The notes below the pieces were generated by a model that was not told the DNA's origin, ran no database searches, and worked only from the letters and a program-made list of their open reading frames with translations. From Calothrix membranacea FACHB-236 (GTDB taxonomy: Bacteria > Cyanobacteriota > Cyanobacteriia > Cyanobacteriales > Nostocaceae), in contig NZ_JACJPX010000003.1 of the NCBI RefSeq assembly GCF_014696315.1, positions 62,001-126,000 on the forward strand: a DNA stretch of 64,000 nucleotides, in the 5' to 3' direction. This document shows positions 34,095 to 44,300 of the stretch, piece after piece; position 1 is the first letter of the stretch, and every line of letters begins with the position of its first letter. Both the position numbers and the translations under genes were made by a program.

Positions 34095-34649
34095 TTAAGG
34101 TAAATTGCTCAGTGGAGTTGGTAAACCATCAATACTGGTAAGATTTTTCTGCTGTTGATATTCTTTAACTCCTTGTTCGCCTTTTTTAGTTGCCCAATTA
34201 ACTAAACTCTGACGTTGGTCTTGATATTCATAAAGTGGTACGCCCAAGCCACAAGAAGTTTGCACCCGTTCAATATCAGCAATAATAATTTGACGACCTC
34301 CAGGTAAGGGAGGAAACAGAGGCGCAAAAGCATCCCACTCTGGGGAACCTGGTAAAATTACATACCCTTGCCCATACAAGCGCAAAATTTTTGGAGGTTC
34401 TTGAAAGGCGCAAAACAGAAAAGTAATTCGCCTATTTTCTTGCAGATGGGCTGAGGTTTCGTTACCGCTACCAGTTAAATCTAAATATCCTACACGGTTA
34501 GGAGAAAGAATGCGGAAACTTTCTAGCCCTTTGGGGGACAAGTTAACATGTCCTGTAGGACTCAAAGGCGCACTACCTACAAAAAATAGATGTTGAGCAG
34601 CAATAAATTCTTGTAATTCCTCAGTGATGCAGTCAAATAGTTTAGCCAT
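34095..34649 (-). CDS. Pyridoxamine 5'-phosphate oxidase family flavoprotein
   Basis: The 184-residue split-barrel protein resembles the general PPOX family: FFVGSAPLSPTGHVNLSPKG, YLDLTGSGNETSAHLQENRR, ITFLFCAFQEPPKILRLYGQG. Such proteins bind FMN, F420 or heme; the exact reaction is unknown and it is not expected to be PdxH itself. It precedes the GNAT gene and is divergent from the PLP enzyme at 34752, with short heptamer repeats (ATTGGTA type) in the gap. Confidence 0.85.
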   Translation of the reverse strand: MAKLFDCITEELQEFIAAQHLFFVGSAPLSPTGHVNLSPKGLESFRILSPNRVGYLDLTGSGNETSAHLQENRRITFLFCAFQEPPKILRLYGQGYVILPGSPEWDAFAPLFPPLPGGRQIIIADIERVQTSCGLGVPLYEYQDQRQSLVNWATKKGEQGVKEYQQQKNLTSIDGLPTPLSNLP

Positions 34650-34751
34650 AAAATTTTATTGGGTAATTGGTAATGGGTAATTGGTAATTGGTATTTGGTA
34701 TTTGGTGTTTCTCCCTCATCCCCCTAATCTCCCTCATCTCCCTGATTCATC

Positions 34752-35741
34752 GTGGAAGAAATCTTTTCATTCGCACAACCTCCTACCATACAACCGATTG
34801 CTAGTGCAATTACTCGACAAGCTGGTGTTGATTTGTCTGTGTTACGTCTCGATGTTATGCACCCATCGGTGAATGGAAATAAGTGGTTTAAGTTGAAGTA
34901 CAACCTATTAGAGGCTAGACAGAAAAATTTTACGACACTGCTGACCTTTGGTGGTGCTTATTCTAATCACATCTATGCAACTGCGGCGGCGGGAAATCTT
35001 TTTGGTTTTCGCACTATCGGCGTGATTCGAGGGGAGGAGCATTTACCCTTGAACCCTACACTGAGTTTTGCAGTTCAACAAGGTATGGAAATTGTCTACA
35101 TTGACCGTCAGAAATATCGACAGCGAAGGACAACAGAACTGCAAGCAGAGTTACTAGAACGCTTTGGTGAAGTGTTCATTATTCCTGAAGGTGGGGGGAA
35201 TTTGAACGGTGTGCGGGGGTGTATGGAAATATTATCGGGGGATGAGGGAGATAAGGGAGATAAGGGAGATAAGGGAGATGAGGAGGTAAGGGGTCAAGGG
35301 GAATTTTGGAAGCGACAATTTGATACTGTATGTGTGGCTTGTGGTACAGGTGGTACTTTAGCGGGAATTGTACTGTCACTTCAACAAGGACAGCATGTTA
35401 TTGGGTTTCCTGCGCTGAAAAATGGGGAATTTCTGGCTGAGGAAATAGATAGTTTCTTAAAAGATTATCGCGCCTCTGGTTTACCTAAAACCAACGACGC
35501 GATCGCATCCTGGGAACTAGTATGTAATTACCATATGGGTGGCTATGCCAAGGTGAACGATGAGTTATTACTATTTGCCCAGCAGTTCACCCAAGAACAC
35601 GGCATACCTCTTGATTATGTCTACACCGCCAAAATGTTTTATGGCGTAATGGATTTACTCAAACAGGGATTTTTTCCCCCAGGCGCACGTCTATTGTTAA
35701 TACATACAGGTGGGTTACAAGGTAATCGTGGGAGGGAATAG
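34752..35741 (+). CDS. D-cysteine desulfhydrase / ACC deaminase family PLP enzyme, with in-frame repeat insertion
   Basis: The 329-residue fold-type II PLP enzyme has the cofactor lysine Lys44 in NGNKWFKLKYNL, FGGAYSNHIYATAAAGNLFG, IPEGGGNLNGVRGC and the glycine loop ACGTGGTLAG. Relatives deaminate 1-aminocyclopropane-1-carboxylate or break down D-cysteine; cyanobacterial members are usually of the latter type, so D-cysteine desulfhydrase is more likely. Residues about 162-180 (GDEGDKGDKGDKGDEE) are coded by a 9-bp tandem repeat and are not expected in the family; the frame is kept. Start is GTG 34752 next to heptamer repeats. Confidence 0.85.
   Translation: MEEIFSFAQPPTIQPIASAITRQAGVDLSVLRLDVMHPSVNGNKWFKLKYNLLEARQKNFTTLLTFGGAYSNHIYATAAAGNLFGFRTIGVIRGEEHLPLNPTLSFAVQQGMEIVYIDRQKYRQRRTTELQAELLERFGEVFIIPEGGGNLNGVRGCMEILSGDEGDKGDKGDKGDEEVRGQGEFWKRQFDTVCVACGTGGTLAGIVLSLQQGQHVIGFPALKNGEFLAEEIDSFLKDYRASGLPKTNDAIASWELVCNYHMGGYAKVNDELLLFAQQFTQEHGIPLDYVYTAKMFYGVMDLLKQGFFPPGARLLLIHTGGLQGNRGRE
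35237..35286 (+). repeat. GGAGATAAG 9-mer tandem repeat inside a coding sequence
   Basis: About five 9-bp units (GGGGATGAG, then GGAGATAAG repeated, then GGAGATGAG) lie inside the PLP enzyme gene. Each unit adds three residues (GDK/GDE), so the frame is unaffected. The same 9-mer family occurs between genes at 25726, 33331 and 61332. Confidence 0.85.
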
Positions 35742-35794
35742 GGATTAGGGACTGGGAAAAGGCAGAGTGCAGGGGGCAGGGAGACAAGGGGCAA

Positions 35795-35880
35795 ATTCCC
35801 ATTACTCATTACTCATTACTCATTACTCATTACTCAATGCCCCATGCCCAATGCCCAATGCCCAATGCCCCATGCCCCAT
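35795..35880. repeat. Heptamer repeats (ATTACTC and CCCAATG) between genes
   Basis: About five ATTACTC-type units are followed by CCCAATG/CCCCATG-type units. They occupy almost the whole gap between the convergent PLP enzyme and beta-helix protein genes. Confidence 0.8.
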
Positions 35881-35885
35881 CCCCA

Positions 35886-37976
35886 TCAATTCAACACCTC
35901 AATAATTGCCCTCAACCCATTGCTATTAAGTGTTTTTAGCATAGTATCGGCGTTATAGCGATTACTAAATACTCCGGCTTGCATGAGGTTGCGTCCTTGA
36001 GAGACTGTGAAAAAGGCAGTCGGCACAAGGGATTGTACAAATTCCATATCCTTTTGAGTGGCTACTTCTACTAGGATGCGGTAACGTGCGACCATTGGAA
36101 TACCATTATTTGGCATTGGGCTATTACTCATGGGACTGACACCAGCCGGTAATGGGCTGTTATTCATGGGAGCCACAGTATTAGGTAATGGGCTGTTATC
36201 CATTGCAGGGACAGTATTTGGCAATGGGGCGTTCATGGGAGCCACAGGATTGGGCAATGGATTACCCATTGGAGCGACAGTATTCGGCAATTCATTATTG
36301 TAGTTTCCACCTGGACTGCCTTGTGGTACTGGCACTTTCCGCATATTGCGAGTATTGCCTATAGGGATATTGGAATTAGGTACAGGCAGAAGATTAGAGG
36401 GTACTGGCTGCTTTTTCGCTCTGGTATTTCTGGGTGTGGCTGGCTGTGCTTGGGGATCAAATGGCGATTGAGGAGCTGTAAACTCAATCGCGCTGGGATT
36501 AATCTGCACGTAATTTAACTGTGGTGCATCACCTGAAGTTGCTGGTGCAGTTGGTACACTTGCTCTTTGTGTAGCTGCTGTACCTGCCAAGCTGCTAGGA
36601 ACAGGAAACCCAGGAACTGGTGAGGGAGTTGCCACCCTTGCTGGTTGTGTATTCACCTTTGGCACCAGACGAGATGTATTAGCTGGTTGCAGGGGCAATA
36701 GTTGAGGATTTAATTTGCCAATCCTCATGTTATTGGCAGAATTGCTGTTGAGGGTAGTTGGTACGGTTACTTCGTTGGGAGTTTCCGAGACACCAGGAGC
36801 TGAAAAGGTGATTTCACCATTAGTAGGTGCAATTTCAGGGCCACCAGCAGCCGATGGCATATTTCGAGCTACTAATGTTCTGGGAGCTTGTAGATCTACC
36901 TTACCTGCAACGCGACTGTTGGTAAGAGTATTGCCAAAAGCAGCAATTACTTGTTTTGCCGCACTGGCGTTAATGTCATAGCGAGCATTGTTGCGGAATT
37001 GATTGCCACCAGCTTCGGAATCAGTGCCTAAATCTGGCATTGCTTGGCCGATCGCGACTATACCATCTTCTTTATTGCCCTCAATGATATTATTCCGCAA
37101 AATCGGGCGGGCGTTAGCTTGAACTATGATCCCAGCTCTATTATTCTGAATTTGGTTATTGGCAATTATCGGCGCGGCATTTTGGGCAATATTGATCCCA
37201 AAGCCAGTTTGTTGAAAAGTATTATCCTTGACTTGAGCTTGAGAACTACCTGCAATGGTGATCCCATTGGCTCCGTTACTGTCAAAGCTGTTCTGGCTAA
37301 TAGTTGGAGCTGCATTGCCAGTCACAAATACCCCATCTTGGGTATTGCCTGTAAATGTATTCTGCGAAACTACGGGGTTACTAGATTCAATCCACAAACC
37401 ATAACCACGACGATTGGGGTTTGTGACTGTTACGCCAGTTAAATTTACTTGGCTGGCCGCAATTATACTAATATTTTGACTGCCTAAACTCTTACTGAGG
37501 TATTCACCACCTCCCTGAATAATCACGCCTCTACCTTGATTGCTTACATCCCCTTGAATGGAAATACCAGGCCGCAAAATCAAGGGAAATGCTTCTCCTG
37601 TTTCTGCACTGTAAGTACCTGCGGAGAGCATAATCACGGTATTGGTACTAGCTTTTTGTAATGCTTGAGTAATGGTTTTTAAAGGAGCGCTTTCAGTACC
37701 ATTACCTTCTTGGTCATTTCCGCTACTAGAATTGACAAACATTACATTCGCCTGAGAGCTGGCTTTGTCACTCACAGGTGGCACTTGAGCAATAACACTG
37801 CTCAGTCCCGTCCCTAGGAAAGTGATACAAGCTACTCCGATCCCGATACTAAAACATAATATAGATGAGCGAAAAACTTTAAACAGTCCCAGTTCTACTG
37901 CAGAAGATAATCGATCAACCTTTGCTGTTGGTAGAATATGTGACTTACGATATTTAGAAAATACTATAGAGGACAT
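35886..37976 (-). CDS. Secreted DUF1565 / parallel beta-helix protein with Pro-rich region and SPOR-like end
   Basis: The 696-residue protein has a long N-terminus with a hydrophobic segment (about 34-64; ILCFSIGIGVACITFLGTGL), a DUF1565 domain (MFVNSSSGNDQEGNGTESAP), and many parallel beta-helix coils (about 150-350: NPVVSQNTFTGNTQDGVFVT, NAAPTISQNSFDSNGANGIT). Then comes a low-complexity Pro/Asn-rich region with repeats like PLPNTVAPMNN, and the last 65 residues (YRILVEVATQKDMEFVQSL; LMQAGVFSNRYNADTMLKTL) resemble a SPOR peptidoglycan-binding fold. It is probably an exported cell-surface or wall-associated polysaccharide-binding or -cleaving protein. No catalytic residues could be assigned. 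Confidence 0.82.
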   Translation of the reverse strand: MSSIVFSKYRKSHILPTAKVDRLSSAVELGLFKVFRSSILCFSIGIGVACITFLGTGLSSVIAQVPPVSDKASSQANVMFVNSSSGNDQEGNGTESAPLKTITQALQKASTNTVIMLSAGTYSAETGEAFPLILRPGISIQGDVSNQGRGVIIQGGGEYLSKSLGSQNISIIAASQVNLTGVTVTNPNRRGYGLWIESSNPVVSQNTFTGNTQDGVFVTGNAAPTISQNSFDSNGANGITIAGSSQAQVKDNTFQQTGFGINIAQNAAPIIANNQIQNNRAGIIVQANARPILRNNIIEGNKEDGIVAIGQAMPDLGTDSEAGGNQFRNNARYDINASAAKQVIAAFGNTLTNSRVAGKVDLQAPRTLVARNMPSAAGGPEIAPTNGEITFSAPGVSETPNEVTVPTTLNSNSANNMRIGKLNPQLLPLQPANTSRLVPKVNTQPARVATPSPVPGFPVPSSLAGTAATQRASVPTAPATSGDAPQLNYVQINPSAIEFTAPQSPFDPQAQPATPRNTRAKKQPVPSNLLPVPNSNIPIGNTRNMRKVPVPQGSPGGNYNNELPNTVAPMGNPLPNPVAPMNAPLPNTVPAMDNSPLPNTVAPMNNSPLPAGVSPMSNSPMPNNGIPMVARYRILVEVATQKDMEFVQSLVPTAFFTVSQGRNLMQAGVFSNRYNADTMLKTLNSNGLRAIIEVLN

Positions 37977-38313
37977 TAACTTTAGCGCACTCCTGTGAGG
38001 TTACGATAATTTTTTATACTCTGATTTGCTGGTATGCCGATAATGTTACTCAACATATTGACCAATTGCCTATTGGGAATACACAGTAAATCAGTTAAAA
38101 GACTGTTTTTTCCCGACAGCGATATAAAGTATTCATAAACCCTAGTAAATCATCAAAGATCCCAAAAAAAGTGCCTATATGGCAGATGTTGGTAATGCGA
38201 TCGCAGCGCTCATTGTTGATGAAAGACTGTTAGCTATCAGTATATTCAACAATTGGGGATTGGGTATGGGGCATTGGGCATTGGGCATGGGGAAATTAGC
38301 AACACCAAAAAAA

Positions 38314-38349
38314 ATAAACACCGATGGAATAGTGTCCATCGGTGTTTAT
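38314..38349 (-). terminator. Strong intrinsic terminator of the GT4 gene
   Basis: ATAAACACCGATGGA (38314-38328) and TCCATCGGTGTTTAT (38335-38349) form a perfect 15-bp stem with a 6-nt loop. On the minus strand it is followed by eight Ts. It lies 82 bp after the GT4 stop. The remainder of the 37977-38430 gap holds GGGCATT heptamers and the promoter side of the beta-helix gene. Confidence 0.85.
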
Positions 38350-38430
38350 GGGTGATTGATGTTATTCAATCGGGATTTTTCGCAGATTTTTCTAAAAATT
38401 CAATAAAAAAGGTGGATCGTTATAATTCAC

Positions 38431-39516
38431 CTAGCGGCTGTTGCCTAAACTAACTGTGCTACGTAAATGACCATTCTGAGCAAATCGCTTTTGCAGAATT
38501 TGCCGATAAACTTCTTCATAACTATCAGTCATTGTTTGCAAGCTAAAGTGGTTTTCTACGTGCTGACGGCAAGCTTGGCGGTCTATGTCTGTGACTTTAT
38601 CAATGGCCTTGACGAATTCCTCTATGTTTTCGCACAGGAAGCCGGTTTTGCCGTGGTCAATTATTTCGACTGTAGAGCCCAATTTCATGGCAATCACTGG
38701 CGTACCTGCTGCCATTGATTCCACCATTACCAACCCAAATGGTTCTCGCCAGGTAATGGGGAATAAAGTTGCTACTGCACCTCCCATGAGGGCATTTTTT
38801 TGCTCATGGTTGGCTTCACCTAAATACTCAATTTGTTTGCCGTCAATGAGTGGTTTGATTTCTTTTTCGTAATATTCCACATCAACGACATCTACTTTCC
38901 CAGCAATTTTTAAATGCCAACCTGCTTTTTTAGCAATAGCTATAGCTAGATGTGTACCTTTCTCTGGAGATATGCGTCCTAAAAATGCTAAATAAGGGGG
39001 ATCGCTTGGTTTGGGATGAAATTGATAACTGCTAACATCAATCCCGTTATATGCTGTGGCAACATAGTTTAAGCCTAATCTTGCTTCCCGTTGGGAGTTG
39101 GAAATGCTGATATAAGGTTGCTTTTTGGCATATTGGAACATCTTTTCATTGTCACAAGTAAAGACACCATGCAAGGTGTGAACTGTGGGGGTCTTTACAA
39201 GATTTGCATAGGGTAATGCGGCACAACCCATATGGGAATGAATGATATCAAACTCTTCTGAGCGTTCGTAAACTGAACCCAATTGCAACATCTCATAGAT
39301 GGCACACTCTTTCACATTGGGGTCAAGTCTGAGGGCACGGGGGTGAACTGACACTAATTTTGCCAAACTGATAGAATCTCCCGAAGCAAATAGTGTAACT
39401 TCGTGTCCGCGCCGTACCAGTTCATCAGTCAGCAACCCCACTACCAATTCAATACCCCCATAACCTGGAGGTGGTACTCTCTCCCATAGCGGGGCTATCT
39501 GAGCAATTCGCATCAC
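38431..39516 (-). CDS. Family 4 glycosyltransferase
   Basis: The 361-residue GT-B fold protein starts MRIAQIAPLWERVPPPGYGG, typical of GT4 enzymes, and has the donor-binding domain with LAFLGRISPEKGTHLAI, GEANHEQKNALMGGA and the EX7E region REPFGLVMVESMAAGTPVIA. It transfers a sugar from a nucleotide donor to an unknown acceptor (glycolipid, exopolysaccharide or trehalose/sucrose-like product). Monocistronic, with a strong terminator. Either of the two initial ATGs could be used. Confidence 0.9.
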   Translation of the reverse strand: MMRIAQIAPLWERVPPPGYGGIELVVGLLTDELVRRGHEVTLFASGDSISLAKLVSVHPRALRLDPNVKECAIYEMLQLGSVYERSEEFDIIHSHMGCAALPYANLVKTPTVHTLHGVFTCDNEKMFQYAKKQPYISISNSQREARLGLNYVATAYNGIDVSSYQFHPKPSDPPYLAFLGRISPEKGTHLAIAIAKKAGWHLKIAGKVDVVDVEYYEKEIKPLIDGKQIEYLGEANHEQKNALMGGAVATLFPITWREPFGLVMVESMAAGTPVIAMKLGSTVEIIDHGKTGFLCENIEEFVKAIDKVTDIDRQACRQHVENHFSLQTMTDSYEEVYRQILQKRFAQNGHLRSTVSLGNSR

Positions 39517-40294
39517 AAACCTCCTAAAAAATTGGTCTTGGCTTAGACATTTCAGCCTTGTGTACTTTGGGTTTAAAGAGTGCTACCAAGCATTGCAAAC
39601 TCTTATGGAATGTCTGGTTTCCAATTCAAGTAAATGATTAACTAACTAATAATCCTAGAAGTTAATTTGCTGCTTTTCATCTACCCAAGTAGGGAAATAA
39701 AATTCTGCAAAAGCGGTAGATTTCATGCTTTTGAAATAAATTTTCATCACATCCAATACCTTTGAGAGTAACATCTTTTATTTTCTGTGTAGTTTGCAAA
39801 AGGCTCTAGGTAAAAGGTTTAAATGGTAAATTCAAGTTTTTTATCGTTATATTTATACCCTTCACAGCAGGCTATTACAACCACGTCTGTCCTCAGGTTA
39901 TTCCCAGAAAATATTGCTTAAATAGATTAATTCAGCACAAAAAAGTCGTACCAGTCCCAATACTGCTCGGTTAAGGATTTTAAACTTGGAATTTGGTTTG
40001 GGGAAAAGGTGAAAGGGTAAGGGTTAAAGGTTTTTTCTTACCCCTTTTCCCCTTCCCCTTTTACCCTTAACCGACAAGTATTGGTACCAGTCCAAGATTA
40101 TCAAGTCTTTGCAATTGCTAGGTTTTTAAAGATGCATCAAGCGATTATTTAAATCCTTTGCGATTACTAGTTTTTATATCTTGAGATGTAATCAAATTGG
40201 AGATTAAGTAATTCTAATTAAAATAGGATTGACTATTAGCTATATACAATATATAATTATCGGCTAATTAAATTACTTAAAAAAACTAACTAAC
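39517..40294. other. 778-bp intergenic region between divergent GT4 and potC genes
   Basis: No gene recognised. The stretch holds the promoters of both divergent genes and the dispersed repeat described at 40008-40082. The 200 bp before potC are AT-rich with no clear ribosome binding site. Confidence 0.5.
40008..40082. repeat. Dispersed GGTGAAAGGG...CGACAAGTATT repeat, copy 2
   Basis: Same organisation and same tail (CCCTTAACCGACAAGTATT) as at 27713-27773, with a longer C/T-rich middle. A looser relative without the tail lies at about 29468-29536. Confidence 0.7.
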
Positions 40295-41095
40295 GTGAAT
40301 ATTTCTTCCTCATCCAAAAAACCGCGTGTCGCATGGCAGGCGGTTTTATCAGTAATTATGTTTATGTTTATGTACCTGCCTATACTGGTACTGGCATTTT
40401 ATAGTTTTAACAAGTCGCCTTACAGTGCAACTTGGCAAGGATTTACTCTTGATTGGTATCGCCAACTGTTCAGCGATGAACGGATTGTTTCGGCGTTGCA
40501 GAACAGTTTGATAGTTGCTTTTTGTGCTGTGGCTATTTCTGCTGTGCTGGGAACATTAATGGCGGTAGGTTTAGCGCGTTATCGGTTTCCGCTGCAGAAT
40601 GTCTATCGCGGTATTGCTTATTTACCGTTGATTATTCCGGATATTGCGATCGCAGTCGCTACTCTAGTTTTTTTAGCAGCCTTTGCTGTTCCCTTGAGCT
40701 TGTGGACAATTATCGCGGCTCATGTGGTTTTTTGTCTAGCTTATGTGGGGTTGGTGGTGTCTTCACGATTAACGCACTTAAATCCTCATTTAGAAGAAGC
40801 AGCTTTAGATTTGGGAGCAACACCATTTCAAGCTTTTATGCAAGTATTATTACCACAGTTAATGCCTGGGATTGTCGCCGGCTGTTTGTTGGCTTTCGTC
40901 CTCAGTTTAGATGACTTTCTCATTGCCAGTTTCACTGCTGGTAGTGGTTCTAATACTTTACCAATGGAAATTTTTAGTCGCATTAGAACAGGGGTAAAAC
41001 CTGATATTAACGCTCTCAGCGTTATCTTAATTTTAGTCTCCGCCATTGTTGCTTTTATAGCAGAATTGATTCGCTCCTACGGCGAAGAAAATTAA
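40295..41095 (+). CDS. potC: Spermidine/putrescine-type ABC transporter permease PotC
   Basis: The 266-residue inner-membrane permease has six hydrophobic segments and the EAA loop EEAALDLGATPFQAFMQVLL with PQLMPGI; MYLPILVLAFYSFNKSP and LSLDDFLIASFTAG are typical PotC/YdcV features. It would pair with PotB. It is separated by about 32 kb from potA, potD and potB (4558-8147) and is on the other strand; there are no other pot genes beside it. The GTG start at 40295 has no good ribosome binding site, so the exact start is uncertain. Confidence 0.88.
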   Translation: MNISSSSKKPRVAWQAVLSVIMFMFMYLPILVLAFYSFNKSPYSATWQGFTLDWYRQLFSDERIVSALQNSLIVAFCAVAISAVLGTLMAVGLARYRFPLQNVYRGIAYLPLIIPDIAIAVATLVFLAAFAVPLSLWTIIAAHVVFCLAYVGLVVSSRLTHLNPHLEEAALDLGATPFQAFMQVLLPQLMPGIVAGCLLAFVLSLDDFLIASFTAGSGSNTLPMEIFSRIRTGVKPDINALSVILILVSAIVAFIAELIRSYGEEN

Positions 41096-41098
41096 AGT

Positions 41099-41224
41099 AA
41101 TTGGTAATTGGTAATTGGTAATTGGTAATTGGTAATTGGTAATTGGTAATTGGTAATTGGTAATTGGTAATTGGTAATTGGTAATTGGTAATTGGTAATT
41201 GGTAATTGGTAATTGGTAATTGGT
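41099..41224. repeat. AATTGGT heptamer array, 18 perfect copies
   Basis: The 126 bp consist of exactly 18 uninterrupted AATTGGT units, starting 4 bp after the potC stop. C/T-rich CCCCTTT and CTGCCCC units follow up to about 41308. This is the longest perfect STRR array in the window. The minus-strand frames reading ITNYQLP repeats are artefacts of it. Confidence 0.95.
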
Positions 41225-41304
41225 AATTGAAATTTCTCCCTTTCCCCTTTCCCCTTTCCCCTTTCCCCCCTGCTCCCTGCCCCCTGCTCCCTGCCCCCTG
41301 CCCC

Positions 41305-44300
41305 CTAACACCATTGAGGATTCGCAGCAATTAATGCTGCTGCTTTTGAACTATCCAATGGCTGAGAGAAAAAGTATCCTTGAACAGATTGACAGTGTAG
41401 ATTTCTTAAAATAGCTAGTTGTTCTTGTGTCTCTACACCTTCTGCGATCGCACTCATTCCCAGTTTATCGGCTAGGGCTACAATAATCTCGATAATATCG
41501 AGATTGCGTTTATTTGTGGTCATAGGATTAACAAAGGAACGGTCTATCTTTAACACATTAATTGGGAAGCTATAAAGACGACCTAAAGACGAGTATCCAG
41601 TACCAAAATCATCAATTAAAATTTCAATACCTAATTCTCTTAATTTTGAGAGGATTGCAATTGCTTCATCACCATTTTCTACAATTACACTTTCGGTAAT
41701 TTCCAGCGCTAAATTACGAGGATTAAGACCTGTTGATTGCACAATATTGCGAATCTGACAAATCAAATTTGGCTGGCAAAATTGTTTGGCTGAGAGATTA
41801 ACGCTCATTTTTTCTAATGAGCGGTGAGGATAGGCTTGCTGCCAAGCTTTCATTTGACGGCAAGCTTCTAAAAGTGCCCAATACCCCATCTCGACAATTA
41901 GTCCAGTTTCTTCCGCTAAGGGAATAAAATCGACAGGATTAACTAAACCACGTTCTGGATGCTGCCAGCGCATTAGCGCTTCAAAACCGATAATTCTGCC
42001 GCTAGCCAGCGAAACAATTGGTTGATAATAAAGCTGAAATTCCTGATGTTCAATGGCGCGGCGTAAATCAGCTTCTAACTGCAATCTCGTCAGGGCTGTA
42101 GCATACATCTCTGGATGAAATAGGGTATAGCGTGATTTACCTAAAGCCTTGGCTTGGTACATTGCTGTGTCAGCATCCCTAAGCAGCTGTTCTGGTTCCT
42201 CGTAGTTGAGTGTGGAACTTAAAGCAATGCCGATACTGGCGCTAGTAAACACTTCTTGTCCATCAACTTTTAAAGGCGATCGCAGTTCTTGCTGAATGCG
42301 CTCTGCTACTTTAATTGCATCTGCCACATCTTGAATTTCTTCTAAGAGAATAGTAAATTCATCGCCCCCCAGCCTGGCAGCTATATCTGTAGAACGGATG
42401 CAGGCTTCGAGAATGCGGGCGATAGAAATGAGAAATTGATCCCCTTTCAAATGTCCCAGACTATCATTGATAATCTTAAATCTGTCTAAGTCGAGAAATA
42501 ATACTGCAAATAAATAATCTTGATGCCGTTTAGCTTTTTGCAGCGAGTGCTTTAACTGTTCCATGAATAAAGCTCGGTTTGGTAAACCTGTTAACCCGTC
42601 GTAAAAAGCATTACGTAGTAATTGTGATTCTGCTTGCTTGCGCTGTGTTACGTCAAAGGCTGTACTAATTACTAAACTTCTACCATCGGGTAGATATCCC
42701 AGAGGTGCAGAGTAAAAATCCCAGATGCGGGTTTCACCGGTGCTGATTTTAATTGGGTATTCACCTTCTGCGGTACGGCTCTGAAGATGATATAAGCGAT
42801 TGATATCAGATTGCACCTGTTCTTGCCGACTGCCATAGGCTCTTTCTGTCCAATCGGCAATTGTAGGGATATCTTCGATGCTGTAACCTGTAATCTCTGT
42901 CCATGTATGATTAATTTCTAGAATTTCGCCATTTTCTGTGTGCAGTATGATCGGCAGAGGCGCATCAAGGATGGCACGGCGAAAGCGTTCTTCACTCTGG
43001 CGTAAAGCTTCTTCAGCAAGCTGGCGATCGCTTAATGCTCTTTGCAGTTCGGTGACATCCCAAAACGCGCCAATCACCCCACTGACATTGCCAGAATCAT
43101 CTAGTAATGGCACAGAGCGACTATCAATAAACTTCACCTCACCATCATCAAAGACAAATTCAAAATCGTCCTCAACACTTTGCCCAGTTCTGGCGGCTTT
43201 CTGCATTGGCAGTTCATGGGGGGGAATGTCTACCCCATTTTTTTGAATTTTGAAGTCAAAGGGATAGCCGCCAGCGGCAGGTGTTGCCGTCATAATTGTC
43301 CCTGGCTGTCTACGCATCATGTTGTAGGCAGCGCGGTTGTTAGTCATGTGATGGCATTGGGGATCGTGGGCAACCCAAACCGCTACTGGCACTGCTTCCA
43401 TAAATATTTCTAGTTCTTTGGCTCTGCCTTTGGCGCGGGCTTCGCTTTCTCTCAGGGCGATCGCAGCTTGTTTGCGCTCGGTAGTATCAATTGCCATTGT
43501 CATGACGATACTTCTGCGATCGCGCAGTTTACCGAGTGGTGCTGAATAAAAGTCCCAGGTGCGTTTTTCTCCTGTGTTAGTTGTAACTGTGTACTCTCCT
43601 TGGGCAGTACGTTCTGTTAATTGATATAAACGAGCGATCGCATCTCGCATTTGTTCTTGACGAGTGCCATAGGCTTTTTCTGCCCAATCTGCAATTGTAG
43701 GAATTTCTTCTGGGCAATAGCCAGTAATTTCTGTCCAAGCTCGGTTAATTTGCAGAATTTCTCCGCCTTCAGCGTGCAGGATAATGGGCAAAGGTGCATC
43801 GAGAATAGCCCGACGAAAGCGTTCTTCACTCTCACGTAAAGCTTCTTCGGCTTGCTTGCGGTTAGTGATATCTGAGCGAATGGCAATGTATTGATATGGC
43901 TTGCATCTGTCATCTAAAAACGGCACGATGGTAGTTGCCACCCAGTAGTATGTACCATCTTTGGCTTTGTTTTTAATCTCTCCTTGCCAAACTTCTCCCT
44001 GAGAAATGGTTGCCCACATTTGCCCAAAAAAACTTTTCGGGTGATAGCCAGAGTTGATAATCCGATGGCTTTGCCCAATTAATTCTTCTCGGGAATATCC
44101 AGAAAGCTCACAGAATTTATTGTTAACTTCGGTGATCATGCCTTTCGCATCTGTAATTGCCATAATAGATGATTGATCTAGGGCAAACTTCATATCTGCA
44201 AATTCGCGGAAGGATTTGTGTAAAGCAGTTACTGTCCGCATTCGCTCGGCAATTTCTTGCTCTAGAACTTGGTTTGCTTGAGATAATTCTGCTGTGCGTT

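Noticed and set aside
41033-41330. Minus-strand frames of ITNYQLP repeats
   Set aside because: Direct translation of the AATTGGT heptamer array, overlapping potC and the array.
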